Of a stretch of DNA of 64,000 bases, positions 49,101 to 59,045 are shown in pieces. A program made the translations under genes and the position numbers. Each line of letters opens with the position of its first letter. The stretch's first letter is position 1. The notes beneath the pieces are model-generated. The model made no database searches and was not told the DNA's origin. It was given only the letters and a program-made list of their open reading frames with translations. The DNA is taken from assembly GCA_942486035.1 (NCBI GenBank), contig CALNXK010000335.1, positions 242,001 through 306,000 of the forward strand. The letters run 5' to 3'. The stretch comes from Porites lobata (taxonomy: Eukaryota > Cnidaria > Anthozoa > Scleractinia > Poritidae).

Positions 49101-52100
49101 GGATTATCCGTTTCAGATAGCCTGGGTACAGTTGTCCCCCCCCTTCCCCCCTCCCCCACAGACATCCCTTCCGCAACCATTAAGTGAGTTTACCAAATCT
49201 AGGGAACAATTACCTTTAAGGCTAACTCTTTTTTACCCTATTTGCGGCTAAAGGTTAAAATTTTTCAAGTTTTACGGCTATCGACTAAATTTTTGGCCGT
49301 TTTACGCCTGTCGGTTAACCCTATTGAGACTCTCGTAAAACTTCCTCAACAATTGCGCCGGGACCCGATTGTATCATCTGCAGATTTCTTTCCGCCTTCC
49401 AAACTTAGGGATTCTTATCACCTCTCTACTGCTCTTTTTCAATAGAAGTTTGGAAGAAGGAAAAATTGGGATTATGAAATTTGAGAAAGCAAGATCAACA
49501 ACAACAGTTCATCTGTGAGTTAATTAGCATAACAACAAAGATATGAAAAATTTGAATTTGTGCAGCTATTTTTTTACTTTATCATTAGTCCCTAGCGCCT
49601 AGATAGCACTTATTTTGTCTTTTTTCTCTTATTTTTCACTTTAGCGGCTTAGAGCAGGATGATTCTAAATATATCGACATCTCTGGTCATCCTTTTTTCG
49701 TTAGAAACCAACTACTGTCGGCTTTTAAACGATCTGGATTTGCCAATCAAGTTGGAAAATACAAATACAAATTACTACCATGTTCACTGGGGTGGTTCGT
49801 TAATGCCTCCTCTGAAGACAATAATTGCAAAGAGTGTCCAGCAGGTAAATTACCTCTTAATCTAGCTGACAATACATCTTTAATGGTGGAGATAACATCA
49901 ATTTGCCTTTGATATATACATTTTGTTCTCTTTGTTTAACTTTATAGAGTATCTACCCTGGGTACCAGAGGTACCGAGACCGCGCTAGAAAAGTCTCTGG
50001 CACCCAGGGTATAGAGTATCAGATGAAGTGTTTTACTTCTTAATTTCTTAATAGAATACTTAATGCACAGAAGATCTTTCGGGTGTCTACAACTTTTTAA
50101 AAAACAAAGGACACACCTTGTGATTTTTTTTGTCTGATTGAAAAGCAAAGTAAACCCATTTCCGTAGTCTAACATTGACGATGTTGATCCACTAAAATAG
50201 GATAATAATAATGGTTAGTAAATACAGTAACAATTTCCGATCAGGTATTGGAACTGAGTTAAATTTGTACTCTCGATAATTGGAGGCTGCTATCTTTTTA
50301 AATTACCTGACTACCGTTTGCCGCAAGTTACAAAATGCATGAATCTAACATCCTGCACAAATCCTCAGCTAATATGAAGCAAACGTTTAATTGTTTTGAT
50401 TATACCATGGGATTAGGATTCAGTAGCCTAAACTAACGTGCGTTATCTCGGTGGTTGTTTTTAGCTGCTTGTCTCGCTAAAAACAAAACAACTTCTGGCA
50501 CCAGGTTTAATTACGTTGAAACTTGTCTACTCTATAATAATCCATAAACCTTACTAAAATAGGAGAGCCGACCTTTCCTTTAGTCCTTATCCGGCACTTT
50601 TTATATGACCACGTAGCATACATGTTTCTTTCTCCCTTACCCATGGGCAGAAGTGGTGTATAATAAGATTTCTTACGTGGGCAGCTAAACTCTAGCCTGA
50701 ATTTCATCCCATTGCTCCTAGTCGCCGTTTTCTACTGACTGAGGGAGAAATAACGACTCGACGTAATTGGATGAAATTCAGGTTAGTTAAACTCCAGTTT
50801 CAGGTCTATTCCGTAGAGTTCTTGATAAAACTTGTCCTAAATCATCCACCTCATTTCTTTAAAATAGCTACTTGATTTATTCTTCGTTTTGTTGAGAAGA
50901 AACAATACAGTCAAACCTCACTCCCGGGAAATAGTCTGGTGATCACTTAATAGAAGTTGACTGCTAAACAGAGGTGTTTAAATATTTAGCAAGTATTACG
51001 ACAAAGAATGTTAAAATTGCGTGGATCACATCATCTTATTGTTAGGAACACCAGGAACAGGAAAAAAACACCTATTGTAAACTGCCAACGTTTATTCCAA
51101 CAACTTGACTGATTCATTAAGTCATGGAGTTTCCAATTCCTTTGAGCCCTGCCTTATTGAAGAAGGCAAAAGATGAATTCAAACATTCAGAAAATTGACA
51201 TCCTTTGCAACGTAACGAAAAAGAAATTTGCCCGCCATTTTGAAAATCACCGATGTATGACGTGACGTCACACTGGCAGTAATCAGTGAACCAATGTTTA
51301 CCCTAGAGACGGCCCCTCCCCCCTGTTTGAGCCGTAAAAAAGATTTAATAAGGCTGGGTGTAATGAAACCGAGATTGTCATACAAAAAGGGTCTGAAGGG
51401 TACAGTTTTGACTTTAATCTCCATGCATGAAACCTTAAAAAAATTCCCACAAGCCTATAATATATATCTTGAAGTGTTTGGCCGGGTGAGCTCTCCCTTG
51501 AGGATCATCCGACATTTGGCTTAAACGGGTTGTGTCTCACAAAAGGGTACGATTTTCGGGTCTTGTGTCTAAACTGGAATACAATCAGTGTACAATTTTT
51601 TCCAGTCAGTGCTTTGAACAGGAGATGGTTTAAACGTTGGTGGTCCTTGGTCTCGTTTTATAGTACTAATAATAAATTGTTATTGTTTTAAAATCCAATT
51701 CTAAAAGTATACTTGTGTGAAACGGGAAACAAGGCAGATAAAAACACAAGCGAGATATATTCGTATTATTATTTTTTTTGCTTACACATGTTGTCCATTT
51801 CGTTGGACTGTCGTCATTGTCAAGTTCAAGCCGGTTGTCAAGTTTCTTTTTCTTTTTGCCCCACCACGTGGCTAGCTAAGTAAAGAAAGTAGATTTATTT
51901 AGCCTTGAACATGGAGTTATATTTGAGTTTTACACAAAGTTATTACGTTTTCCGTCTACACAAGGTAGTGAAATAGAGGGATTCGCTTTCGAACAGATTC
52001 AGGGTTTCAAGGCCCCCGAGACACCTGCACCCATAACAACCCTAATACTTTCTCCTTTTGGGTGTGTGATATAAGACAGAAGCTGATGTTCCGTAGATAC

Positions 52101-52518
52101 ATTTTATTACTTGACGCAGTACTTTTTTTATAGCTCGGTAAACGGACCTAAACTCCTGGGAAAAAGAAAACACAAACTATACATCTCAAAAAGTGTGTAA
52201 TAAACTTTAATTGCAAGGTTTGCATGAGCTCAATTTTTTCTTTCACGGGGTAGTTGATAAAATTTATGCTGTCATAAGTCAATTCAATAGTTTTGAGAGT
52301 TTAGGTTCCCATTAAATCCCAGTACGTTTTCTTTTATATCATTTTTTAATTTCCTTTGGTAGTGATCCATTTTTCATCCTTTCTTCTTCCAGGAGGTTTC
52401 TACACAGACCAGCTGGCTTTTGTAAATGACAGCTGCCTTCACTGCGAAAATGGGACTTTTGTCCATTACAATAATGCTCCAGGGAAAAGTCCGTTTGATT
52501 GTAGGGCATGTCCACAAG
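31075..52518 (+). CDS. LRR and ephrin-receptor-like cysteine-rich surface protein, partial
   Basis: Eight exons join in one frame: 31075-31146, 32154-32228, 38443-38514, 38646-38717, 42939-43010, 47841-47918, 49645-49844, 52393-52518. The first seven share the same boundary phase. Five encode LRRs of about 24 residues with N-x-(I/L)-x-x-(I/L)-P-x-x-(I/A)-F cores (NNRIVHLPPGIF, NEIERLPPDIF, NRIKEIPERAF, NNLTRIPDQAF, NPVEIIGSDAF). The sixth is a degenerate repeat. Exon 7 ends the LRR array with a flank containing LLPCSLGW and NNCKECPAG. Exon 8 has CLHCENGTF and DCRACPQG, the spacing of ephrin-receptor-like (GCC2/GCC3) modules. An extracellular, ligand-binding role is inferred. No membrane segment is visible; exon 8 ends in phase 1 with a donor, so the gene continues. 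The start was not found. Introns of up to 6 kb hold LINEs and MITEs. Confidence 0.7.
32154..32228 (+). CDS. LRR exon, 75 nt
   Basis: Acceptor TTCATGTGCAG and a weaker donor TT|GTAATT. Reads SLPDNEIERLPPDIF then PGHYFNL. One codon longer than its neighbours; phase is kept. Confidence 0.6.
32229..33559. other. intron sequence, nothing further recognised
   Basis: Includes a T run at 32400-32450 and AT-rich spacer. No additional LRR exon was seen. Confidence 0.4.
33560..37470 (+). mobile_element. near full-length decayed LINE with esterase ORF1 and RT ORF2
   Basis: About 3.9 kb in an intron of the LRR gene, same strand. The ORF1 remnant starts as a coiled-coil (INEQVIKLKDLEQTCK near 33700; LLAELKALKTRAKSTED near 33858) and leads to an SGNH-esterase. 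ORF2 follows, with the endonuclease nearly absent, then the linker (TGKAPGVDNILCELLKHG near 35450). RT motif A is CFVDFSKAFDS near 35835, motif B GVKQGCMLSPTLFN near 36010, motif C LYADDLVIF near 36138. A long intact C-terminal frame (36428-37252) ends with the Cys/His knuckle CPLCKTGLEDEEHF. Several stops and frameshifts show it is inactive. It resembles CR1/L2-group elements, whose ORF1 often carries an esterase. Confidence 0.85.
34345..34940 (+). pseudogene. SGNH/GDSL esterase domain of LINE ORF1
   Basis: Three catalytic blocks are readable across one frame change: IGDSILRG (nucleophile Ser) near 34354, HSGTNDV (block III Asn) near 34511, and NDLHLHNKIG (Asp/His block) near 34777. A stop precedes the middle block. 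Such esterases in CR1-type ORF1 are thought to act on lipid or acyl substrates; the role in retrotransposition is unsettled. Confidence 0.65.
37488..37670. mobile_element. foldback MITE, about 183 bp
   Basis: TAGACTGCGAGCAGTCTCTC at the left pairs with GAGAGACTGTTCGTAGTCTA at the right. The core is very CpG-rich (GCGCGCGCGAGCGGCGAAGC). It begins right after the LINE 3' end and shares its core with 3170-3320. Confidence 0.7.
38443..38514 (+). CDS. LRR exon, 72 nt
   Basis: Acceptor with a long T tract (TTTTTTTTTCAG) and donor AT|GTACGT. Reads FLDGNRIKEIPERAFENL. Confidence 0.75.
38646..38717 (+). CDS. LRR exon, 72 nt
   Basis: Only 131 bp after the previous exon. It has the same donor hexamer AT|GTACGT and reads LLQNNNLTRIPDQAFKK. 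The pair looks like a recent exon duplication in structure, though the sequences have diverged. Confidence 0.75.
38718..42149. other. large intron; fragments of dispersed repeats
   Basis: 39975-40033 carries CCTGTTTACAGGGAGGTGG and GTAGGTGAGGTAACCCGC, which is the inverted counterpart of 62023-62076 and related to the 21556 hairpin. A second CACCCGC-type block lies at 40365-40450. GCGAGGAGCGAGCGGGAAA near 40629 is another repeat terminus. No further LRR exon was found. Confidence 0.45.
42150..42600 (-). mobile_element. antisense LINE RT palm fragment
   Basis: On the minus strand two overlapping frames read LLLAKLKEYQIHDFINL, then VPQGSIVRPLLFLTFINHLP (motif B; family VPQGSILGPLLF) and DIFADNATFS (degraded form of FADDT-type motif C). 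The second catalytic Asp is lost. It is antisense to the LRR gene, within its intron. Confidence 0.75.
42939..43010 (+). CDS. LRR exon, 72 nt
   Basis: Acceptor GTTTTTTCAG, donor GT|GTAGGT. Reads MLSDNPVEIIGSDAF, like the last regular repeats before a C-terminal flank. Confidence 0.7.
43960..44560 (-). mobile_element. antisense LINE 3' end fragment
   Basis: Minus-strand frame near 44442-44173 reads KNSFSRIGAKIWHSIPDSDR then LPKYKFKNTLQSRLLD, the signature at the very end of many CR1/Jockey ORF2 proteins (SF...GAKLWNSIP...FK). Upstream part in another frame: FRTFTALHWKREV. No RT core present. Confidence 0.65.
45129..45203 (-). repeat. tRNA-like sequence (SINE head or tRNA pseudogene)
   Basis: On the minus strand TTGGCTGCGTGGTAAAG resembles a Pol III A box, and GAGTTCGAATCCTT resembles the B box/T-loop, about 45 nt apart. 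The anticodon arm is not convincing, so this is unlikely to be a functional tRNA. Confidence 0.4.
46014..46188. mobile_element. MITE, about 175 bp
   Basis: TAGGCCACTTCCGAGTTCC at the left is mirrored by GGAACTCGGAACTGGCCTC at the right. Interior non-coding. No clear target duplication. Confidence 0.6.
47235..47456. mobile_element. MITE, about 222 bp
   Basis: CTTTCCATTTGTCAGAACTG at the left pairs with CAGTTCTGACTTTTGGAGAG at the right; the arms are about 32 bp, starting TTAAGGGCG at the left. Interior contains TTTTATCAAAAACT. No coding. Confidence 0.65.
47841..47918 (+). CDS. degenerate LRR-type exon, 78 nt
   Basis: Acceptor AATTTCTTTAAG, donor AT|GTAAGT. Reads YAIRTNIKTVSLRSFHG. The LRR asparagine is retained in TNIKTVSLRSF. 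The phase matches its neighbours, which is the main support. Confidence 0.6.
48536..49338. mobile_element. possible 800-bp element with degenerate ends and TTTTACGG repeats
   Basis: Left AGAGGGTCTCATTAATGGGG resembles the complement of right CCCTATTGAGACTCTC. Repeats of CTTTTACGGTTATCGGCTAA type occur at 48565-48615 and 49280-49315. The match is imperfect, so the borders are approximate. Confidence 0.35.
49645..49844 (+). CDS. C-terminal LRR flank and first Cys-rich half-module
   Basis: A 200-nt exon after acceptor TTTTTCACTTTAG, with donor CAG|GTAAAT. It starts in the LRR phase but ends in phase 1, so this exon is where the module type changes. It contains FKRSGFANQVGKYKYKLLPC and ends NCKECPAG. 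Confidence 0.7.
49954..50011. mobile_element. 58-bp miniature element with 9-bp duplication
   Basis: TACCCTGGGTACCAGAGG at the left and the inverted CTCTGGCACCCAGGGTA at the right enclose only about 20 bp. A perfect 9-bp direct repeat TAGAGTATC (49945-49953, 50012-50020) flanks it, as for Mutator-like insertions. Confidence 0.75.
50693..50785. mobile_element. 93-bp miniature element with 9-bp duplication
   Basis: TAGCCTGAATTTCATCC at the left pairs with GGATGAAATTCAGGTTA at the right. Flanks are GCTAAACTC (50684-50692) and GTTAAACTC (50786-50794), one mismatch. Confidence 0.7.
50795..52392. other. intron of the LRR gene, nothing further recognised
   Basis: No exon or terminal-repeat element was found between the miniature element and the Cys-rich exon. 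Confidence 0.4.
52393..52518 (+). CDS. ephrin-receptor-like cysteine-rich exon
   Basis: A 126-nt, symmetric (1-1) exon with acceptor TTCTTCTTCCAG and donor CAAG|GTGATT. Reads GGFYTDQLAFVNDSCLHC, then ENGTFVHYNN and DCRACPQG. Symmetric phase allows repeated duplication, so further copies may lie downstream, beyond this window. Confidence 0.75.
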
Positions 52519-52568
52519 GTGATTATCTTAAATCCCCTCTGTTACCCGGCAAACTATAGAGTGCAATA

Positions 52569-52727
52569 GACCATTTTCGATATATTAAAATTCATACTTG
52601 GCTCCAAGGCTTGGGGGAATAAAACAAAGGAAATGTATTATTCATTATTGAGCCTCAAGATGATTTCTTTTGTTTTATTTTCCAAGCCTCGCAGCCAAGT
52701 ATGAATTTTAATATACTGGATTTGGTC
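52569..52727. mobile_element. MITE, 159 bp
   Basis: TATTAAAATTCATACTTGGC at the left is mirrored by GCCAAGTATGAATTTTAATA at the right, with the outer ends GACCA / TGGTC. The arms cover about 60 bp with the interior loop TGTATTATTCATTATTGAG. It begins 50 bp after the Cys-rich exon. Confidence 0.75.
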
Positions 52728-55700
52728 TTTTGTGTTGCCTTTTAAGCTACATGTAAGACTTTTCCGTGGATAAATTCCCCTCCCTAATATTTGTAGATAA
52801 TCATTTATGCCAACAATTAAAATCCTCTTTATAGTTAAATTTAGAAGTTCAATACCGGGATTTTTATTGATCTATTTGAGGCAGTTAGCATTTTTGCATG
52901 TTCACTTAAAAACTATGGCTTATTTAATAAACGCATCTGGGGAAACTGGTTATAATTAAATGCACATCCATATTGTTTTAAGTTATGATTAAAACTAGAG
53001 GTTAGAAATTCTAAGCGTATAATGCTAGCTGCAGCAGATGCTGGGCAGTGAAACATCATCTTAGCCGAAACGATAAATGGCGATGCACATAGTTCTAATC
53101 ATGGAGACTCCTTTATTAAGCCAATTATATAAAAGTTGTGGGATAAAGGATTACACGGAGTGAGTTCTTTGTGATTTGTTTGTTAATTGGCCAATTTGCA
53201 GTCATACTTATTTGAAACTGTTTACACGCGCAACTGAATGAGCCAAACGTAGCGCAGTTAGAATGACGCAATGAGAGTGCGTGATAAGAGTACAAATTAA
53301 CTCATCGTGCCGTAACACCGCTGACTAACATCCTGACAAAAAATTCAGATAGAAACGCCTAAATGGCAACAGGACACCAAAGGGACCACAGGAAACCAGG
53401 GATTAGTGCTACAAGGGTGCTGTTTGAGGAAGCTGGGCTTAAGAAAGTTAGAAAGTTGTGACAAAGAAAGAAAAGAAAACAGAGACAATAATAAAACCAA
53501 ATACCTTGTATTTTTGAAGAAAGAAAACGAAAAGATTAGGTTAAACGTTCGGACGTGACAATCCAATTAAGTACGCCGGAGCTGTGTCTAGTATGAATAA
53601 CTCGAACGCCCGACAACTACAATTGACACTCCACGGGAGGTAAATGTCACCGCAAAATCCCAACTGATACAAGGAACACGGATCAAATGGAGAAATTACT
53701 CGTAACATTATAGCAGCACCCAACGTAACTTGTACGTACGAAGCGAGCGCAACCAGGTAAATTCAATTAGTTTATACCTCAATGAAAATTCGAAAACCAC
53801 ACTTCGTTGGTCGAGAACATTTTTACAAAAAGATAGCAACAAGGCTACAACTAAAACAAGCCGTGGCAATATAACACTCACCCTTGCTTCAAATGAGTTT
53901 ACACCTAAACATACCTATAAGTGAATAGTCGTTTTCTTTCATGTATTATTAACAACTGTCTCCCCACATAACAATAGGTGGATAGGCCTACTTAAAAGCA
54001 CCCCTTTTACACCAACTTACCTGGCCGTACCCGATCACTTCTAACTCTGACTGGTTAGTTAAAACAATAAGGCGCAGATTTTAAAAGCGCTAAAAAGCCG
54101 TTAAAAACAAAGCATTGGCACAAAGCTAGAGCTAAACTGAAAAAACTTAAATTTAGTCGTGATTGGTTATTACAAAACCGTTTTCTCCTAATTTCCATCG
54201 CGATGAACGGACTATATCTTGATGCTACTGAAAGTCTCAGTGTTTAGTTAGCTTGTTGTGGTGTTTTACGCTTCGTAAACGTTCGTAAACTATTAATATA
54301 TCGTACCTCATTGACTTAAATTTGCCTCTGACCTATGAACTCTCTCATTCATCTTTTTGTGTTCTTGTTTAATAAACAAAAAGGCTGAAGTCTTCTTTAC
54401 AAAGAAACAAGAGACTATTATACCGTTTCAAAATACAGTTTTATAGAAAAAATAAATAAAATAATGTTAATCTACGAAGCTTATCGAATTGATTCTTTCT
54501 ATTTATAAGGATAAAATATATTGTAGAGGTCTATCGGGCATCGTTTGTTTCTTGAAAAATCTTACACTGGGACCATCTTTGTGCAAATAAAACCATTTCG
54601 ATGTTCTATATTGCCTTAGTGTCCTGTTTTGAGAGGCCAGTAATATCTATATTAGTACGATGGAAGACAGAATTTAACGAGAATAAAGAAAGGGGCTTAA
54701 TTTTATCCCTTAATAACTACTCATGAGCACTTCAGGAAGGTACATTAACAACATTAGGTGTGTTATCAGATGGGATTATCAAACGTTTATCACAGCCAGT
54801 CGTACACTGTACTACAACATTTGAGGATACAAGATTTTTTCTATGATCATTATTAGAGCGCGTTCACAATTTATGAGAGAAATTAAGGCAGGAGTGACTA
54901 AGCAGGTGTGATGTGATTATCCAATTCCACTTTGTGGCATTAAAAATATGAGGGTTCTTTGACGGAGTGGTTAGCTCACTAGCGAGAGCGTGAGGATTCG
55001 GGGACTCTAACAAAACTTGGATGCTTTTCTTCTTTTAATGACTGTCAGCAACACACTCGAGCACTTTAACATCTTCAACAGCTCAACTACTATACTACAG
55101 CTCAACAACAACGTACTGCACCAAATTTTTGTCAACTTATATAATTTAAACGTAGGTACGTTCACGCTTGCTGACCACGAGAGTAACGCCAACGCCCTTC
55201 TTAGTGATTTATGCGAATTTCCTGTTGATCACAAACATGGGTGAAAACAAAGTCATAAGGTTGTACAATTCAAGAACTAGGAAAGCAGTAAAAAGCTTTA
55301 CAACCAAACCGACGAGGCGGCTCGACCTTAAACCTAAACAGGAACTCCGATGTGGGTAATATAACAATCAAGATCAGCTATAACCCCAAACGTACTCACT
55401 TCTAGGGCTGACAATCCGACTTAATTTAACCACAAGATAAATGATGACACATATCGACAAACCCAATAAAAAAATAATAACAGTCAAAAAACCTGTTAAC
55501 ACAAATGTGGATTAACCTTGTTCTTCAAACCTAAACATAACGAAACCCTACGCACGAGCGCGAGCTTGGGAACAAAAAAAACTATCGGCAAAATCCTCAT
55601 GATAAAAATGACTTTTAAAATAAACACAAAACTACTTCACAACAAATATGTCGAGATTCTAACCATCTCGCGGATGCCGATCAATTGTGTTTTTAGACGG

Positions 55701-55898
55701 TTAACATTTCAGCCATACAACTAACAGCTTACTGGGCAGTTCTGACGCGAGTGTCTGTGATCAATTGTAAGGCGCTTGCAAGGCCGGTGTAAAGCCCATA
55801 TCTGGCTGGTGCTGGTTCAAAGACGAAGGGGGAGACCCCCAAAATGACTCTCCTTTAGCGATATCCTCTAACATATCTTATTTAATGGAGGCACGCTA
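52728..55898. other. no gene recognised
   Basis: Several open frames of 60-75 codons occur near 53.7 and 55.0-55.7 kb, but they lack splice sites and family resemblance. The plus strand is strongly A-rich over 53.4-55.5 kb. The next exon of the LRR gene is not visible here. Confidence 0.4.
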
Positions 55899-56275
55899 CA
55901 GTAAACACCCGCATATAAGAACAAGCGGATTAAGAACACCAGGCTGAAATTTGGCCAATAAAGCCCCATTTTTATAAGAACAAGATTAGCCTGAAAATTG
56001 TAACTTGAAATAAAATGGAAAAAGTGTCATGATTACAAAGCATGTAAGTTTATGATATAATATAATATATAATATGATCAAATTACAGGATAATTATTTA
56101 TTTTATTTTGCTAAAATATGCTTAAAATATACCTCTAGCAACATGTTTTGGATAGTATTACTTAATAAAAATTTAAGAACATTTTGAGGCTGATTTGTCA
56201 TTAAGCACCCGATAAATAAGAACTCAATCAGCCTGACCTCCGAAATCGTGTGTTCTTATATGCGGGTGTTTACTG
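55899..56275. mobile_element. Tc1/mariner-type MITE, 377 bp, TA flanks
   Basis: CAGTAAACACCCGCATATAA begins the element and TTATATGCGGGTGTTTACTG ends it, 25-bp perfect TIRs. TA dinucleotides flank both sides (55897-55898, 56276-56277). The interior repeats AATAAGAAC / GTTCTTAT motifs. No transposase. Confidence 0.85.
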
Positions 56276-56639
56276 TACTTGACTATACATGCTTTCATGC
56301 TTTTTTTTTGCATTAACCCTTTTCTTTTACTTATGTTGTCTATACAAATTCCCGTCTTTCTATTCATGTTCGAGAAACAACAGTTTTCCACGCATTCATT
56401 TCCTCCCCAGCTTCTTGAATTTTCTTAACGAGAGAAAGGAATAAACTCAAGAGGCATAACTTCTTTTTTATTTTCTAAATTTGAAAACGAGATAGCCACG
56501 AATTGGTAATGTTTAATTTTAGTACTAAAGACAAGGTCTAAGAAGTTTACCATTTTCTGGGAAGATTTAAAATAAAACGGCGTTCTATTGATACAAGTAT
56601 TTGCCTGAACATTCTTCGTGCCTTTTTTCTTCGTTATTA

Positions 56640-56640
<1 letters not shown>

Positions 56641-56671
<31 letters not shown>
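56641..56671. repeat. (ATT)n microsatellite
   Basis: About ten uninterrupted TTA units. It lies just beyond the 3' end of the minus-strand LINE and may be its tail. Confidence 0.95.
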
Positions 56672-58620
56672 GTACACTTGTACTCTTTTTGCGCAAGTTT
56701 TCTGCAATCACTAATGACATGGGTAACACCTTCACCTCTCTCGTGACACATTAAACACAATGGAGATTCCACACTCTCGTCCGTATTTAAGTTTGCATAA
56801 TTCGTCCTCAAAGCTTGTTCTTGGGCCGCACAGATGAGAGCTTCAGTGCTGGATTTTAGGTCTTTTTTTTTTAGCCAAGTCCATGTCATCACCCTTTTCT
56901 TCCAGCTGCCTCAGAAACTGATCATTTATTTTATTCACGTCTCCATGATTTCACTTCTTCTACTGCTTCCTTTTTAAATTTCTCTGGTTTACAGCAGCTT
57001 CTACACCTGCCACTCCCGATGCTTTCACTTTCTCCATCAACTGCCTTCCATTACTGTTCCCAAAGTACCACACACTGTTCTCGTTGCTCGGGATACATCT
57101 TTTGCAACTTATTAAACCCCTTCAGCTTTTTCCTCTTGAGATGTAAAGCCTTTTAATTAATATCACTCTTAGGGTGAGGTGCACCATGCATGGTCATCAA
57201 CTTTCGAGTTTGTCTGTCCAATTACTTCAGCTCCTCTGTTGTTCACTTTAAAGCTCCTGTTCCGTACCACAGCACAGCAACTGCCCATATATTGACTGCC
57301 ATGATCTTGTTTCCCCCATGAAGTTTTGACCCCTGAATCAGCTTGAGGCGTCTCTTATATAATTCCTTCTTTAGCTGTTGTTTTATTTCTTCATCGCTTA
57401 CTTTATTTAGATCTAGAATCTTGAGGTATCTGTACACTCTTTTTTTTTATAAGAATATATTTTATAAGAATATCGAGGCTGAAATTTGCGAAATTTTAAG
57501 AATATTTTAAGAATAAAGCCAAGGCTGAGATTTTGAAAAGGGTAGATATAATTTTGTGTGTTGAAACATCTGTAAATACAATACAATTTTATGTTTTTAA
57601 CTTAACCGTATAAAATTATTCCTTTCTCTGAGCGGCGAAACTAGCCAAGAAAACGAAAAAACTTGCAGTAGCTATAGCAAAATGTTCAACGCTAATGACA
57701 GTTCGATGAACGGTACATGTATTACATATACATATACCCCTATAAATTCTAAAACGGAAATGTCATAAGCTATAATTTAAGAATAATACAAGAATATTCT
57801 CAGCCTAAAATCGGCAGAGAAATAAGAATATTCAGCCTGGGCCGGAAAAACAACATTCTTATAAAAAAAAAGAGTGTATCCACCTTTTCCCACTTCATTT
57901 ATTATTTTCCTGCTGGGTAGCTCAGTCTTTCACATCCAACCACCTTAGCTCTCTCCAAAACCAACACCCCGCACTTTTGAAGACCCATTCCAAGTCCTTA
58001 CTCATTGTATGCACAGTATTCACAAGGGATTCCACTTGACTCTCCCTTTTCCCAAACAGCTTTAAATCATCCATAAATAACTGGTGATTTATCATTGTAT
58101 TTCTTATGATGTAGCCTTTATTCAGTTCTCTCAGTAAAGGGTCAGTGGTCGTGTAGATTACAAACGGTAGTGGTGGCAAACTATCAGCTTGAAAGATGCC
58201 TCTTCGAATTTTAACTTTCTCTAATCTCACCCGATGATATTAAATTTGTCTTCTAACCTTGCATGCTTTCTATTGTAAACACTCTGATGCATATTGTCGG
58301 CAATTTTTTAAGAGGTCTGGGCACTCTATTATTCATCTGTGTTGAACCAGGTCGAAAGCTTTCCCGTAATCCACCCATGCCATTGATAAGTTTTTGTCTC
58401 TTCTTTCAGTCTTGCAGAATCATCTTATAACTCAACGGATGATCTTTTGTCCCCTAACTTCCTTTGCGGCATCCCCTTTGCTCTTCTGGCAGAAAATTAT
58501 TTTTAATCAGGAAGTTGTACGTGCTTTCCGAAACCACCCCGCCTGTCGACAGATTCCACATAAAGGGTAGACGTGATATATTGGACGATAATTGTCTACC
58601 CCATTCCCAGGGTCTTTAAA
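56672..58620 (-). mobile_element. decayed non-LTR retrotransposon RT, minus strand
   Basis: Read on the minus strand from 58.5 kb: LPEEQKG..., motif A region VDYGKAFDLVQH near 58345, motif B-like RRGIFQADSLPPLPFV near 58200, and motif C LFMDDLKLFGKRE near 58050. GG-Y-RYLKILDLNK follows across an insertion. Then come the connection region KLHGGNKIMAVNIWAVAVLWY and the terminal knuckle CLMCHERGEGVTHVISDC near 56760. The MDD form and the HGGN/NIWAV block differ from the CR1-type LINEs elsewhere here and resemble R4/Dong-like or related elements; the clade is tentative. Frameshifts and stops are frequent. Confidence 0.8.
57435..57876. mobile_element. Tc1/mariner-type MITE inserted in the LINE, 442 bp
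   Basis: TIR CACTCTTTTTTTTTATAAGA at both ends, at least 22 bp, with flanking TA (57433-57434, 57877-57878). Removing it restores continuous RT reading frame at GG-Y-RYL. The sub-terminal AAGAATAT motif repeats internally. Confidence 0.9.
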
Positions 58621-58984
58621 CACAACATTTTTTTTTGCCCAGCGTCATCCACTCTGCGATCACCTTCTTCCCATTCAGAACATCGTCAAGCTGTTCTGCA
58701 ATTCGGTCATGAAGGGAGGTCAGCTTCTTTAACCAGAATCCTTGAACTCTGTTTGCTTTGTGCTCTTATCATTTCTTCCGTGATAGTCACATTGTCTTGC
58801 TTGACAATTCCGTTCTTTGTTCACAGCTCCTCCTTTATTCAACCTTTATTTAAAAATTCCTAGTCTTGCAAAAGGAGTGCCATTGCGCAAGACGTCTAGT
58901 TAAACATATAAAATTAAGTGTATAATAATGATAGTAAGCAGGTTGAGTACGGTCCGGGTGTACGTAGTCGAAAAGGACTGCTGT

Positions 58985-59045
58985 TGTTGACTGTGACTGG
59001 CGTTTCGACAGCCTTTGCGCTAGTCATCTTCAGAGTCAAAGCGAG
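58985..59045 (-). ncRNA. hammerhead/Penelope-like motif (candidate)
   Basis: On the minus strand CTGAAGAT is followed by a potential hairpin GACTAGCGCAAAGGCTGTC and then GAAAC. That is the order of hammerhead core and stem II found in Penelope-like retroelement terminal repeats. One extra base lies in the first core strand compared with the CUGANGA consensus, so activity is doubtful. No Penelope RT is present nearby. Confidence 0.3.
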
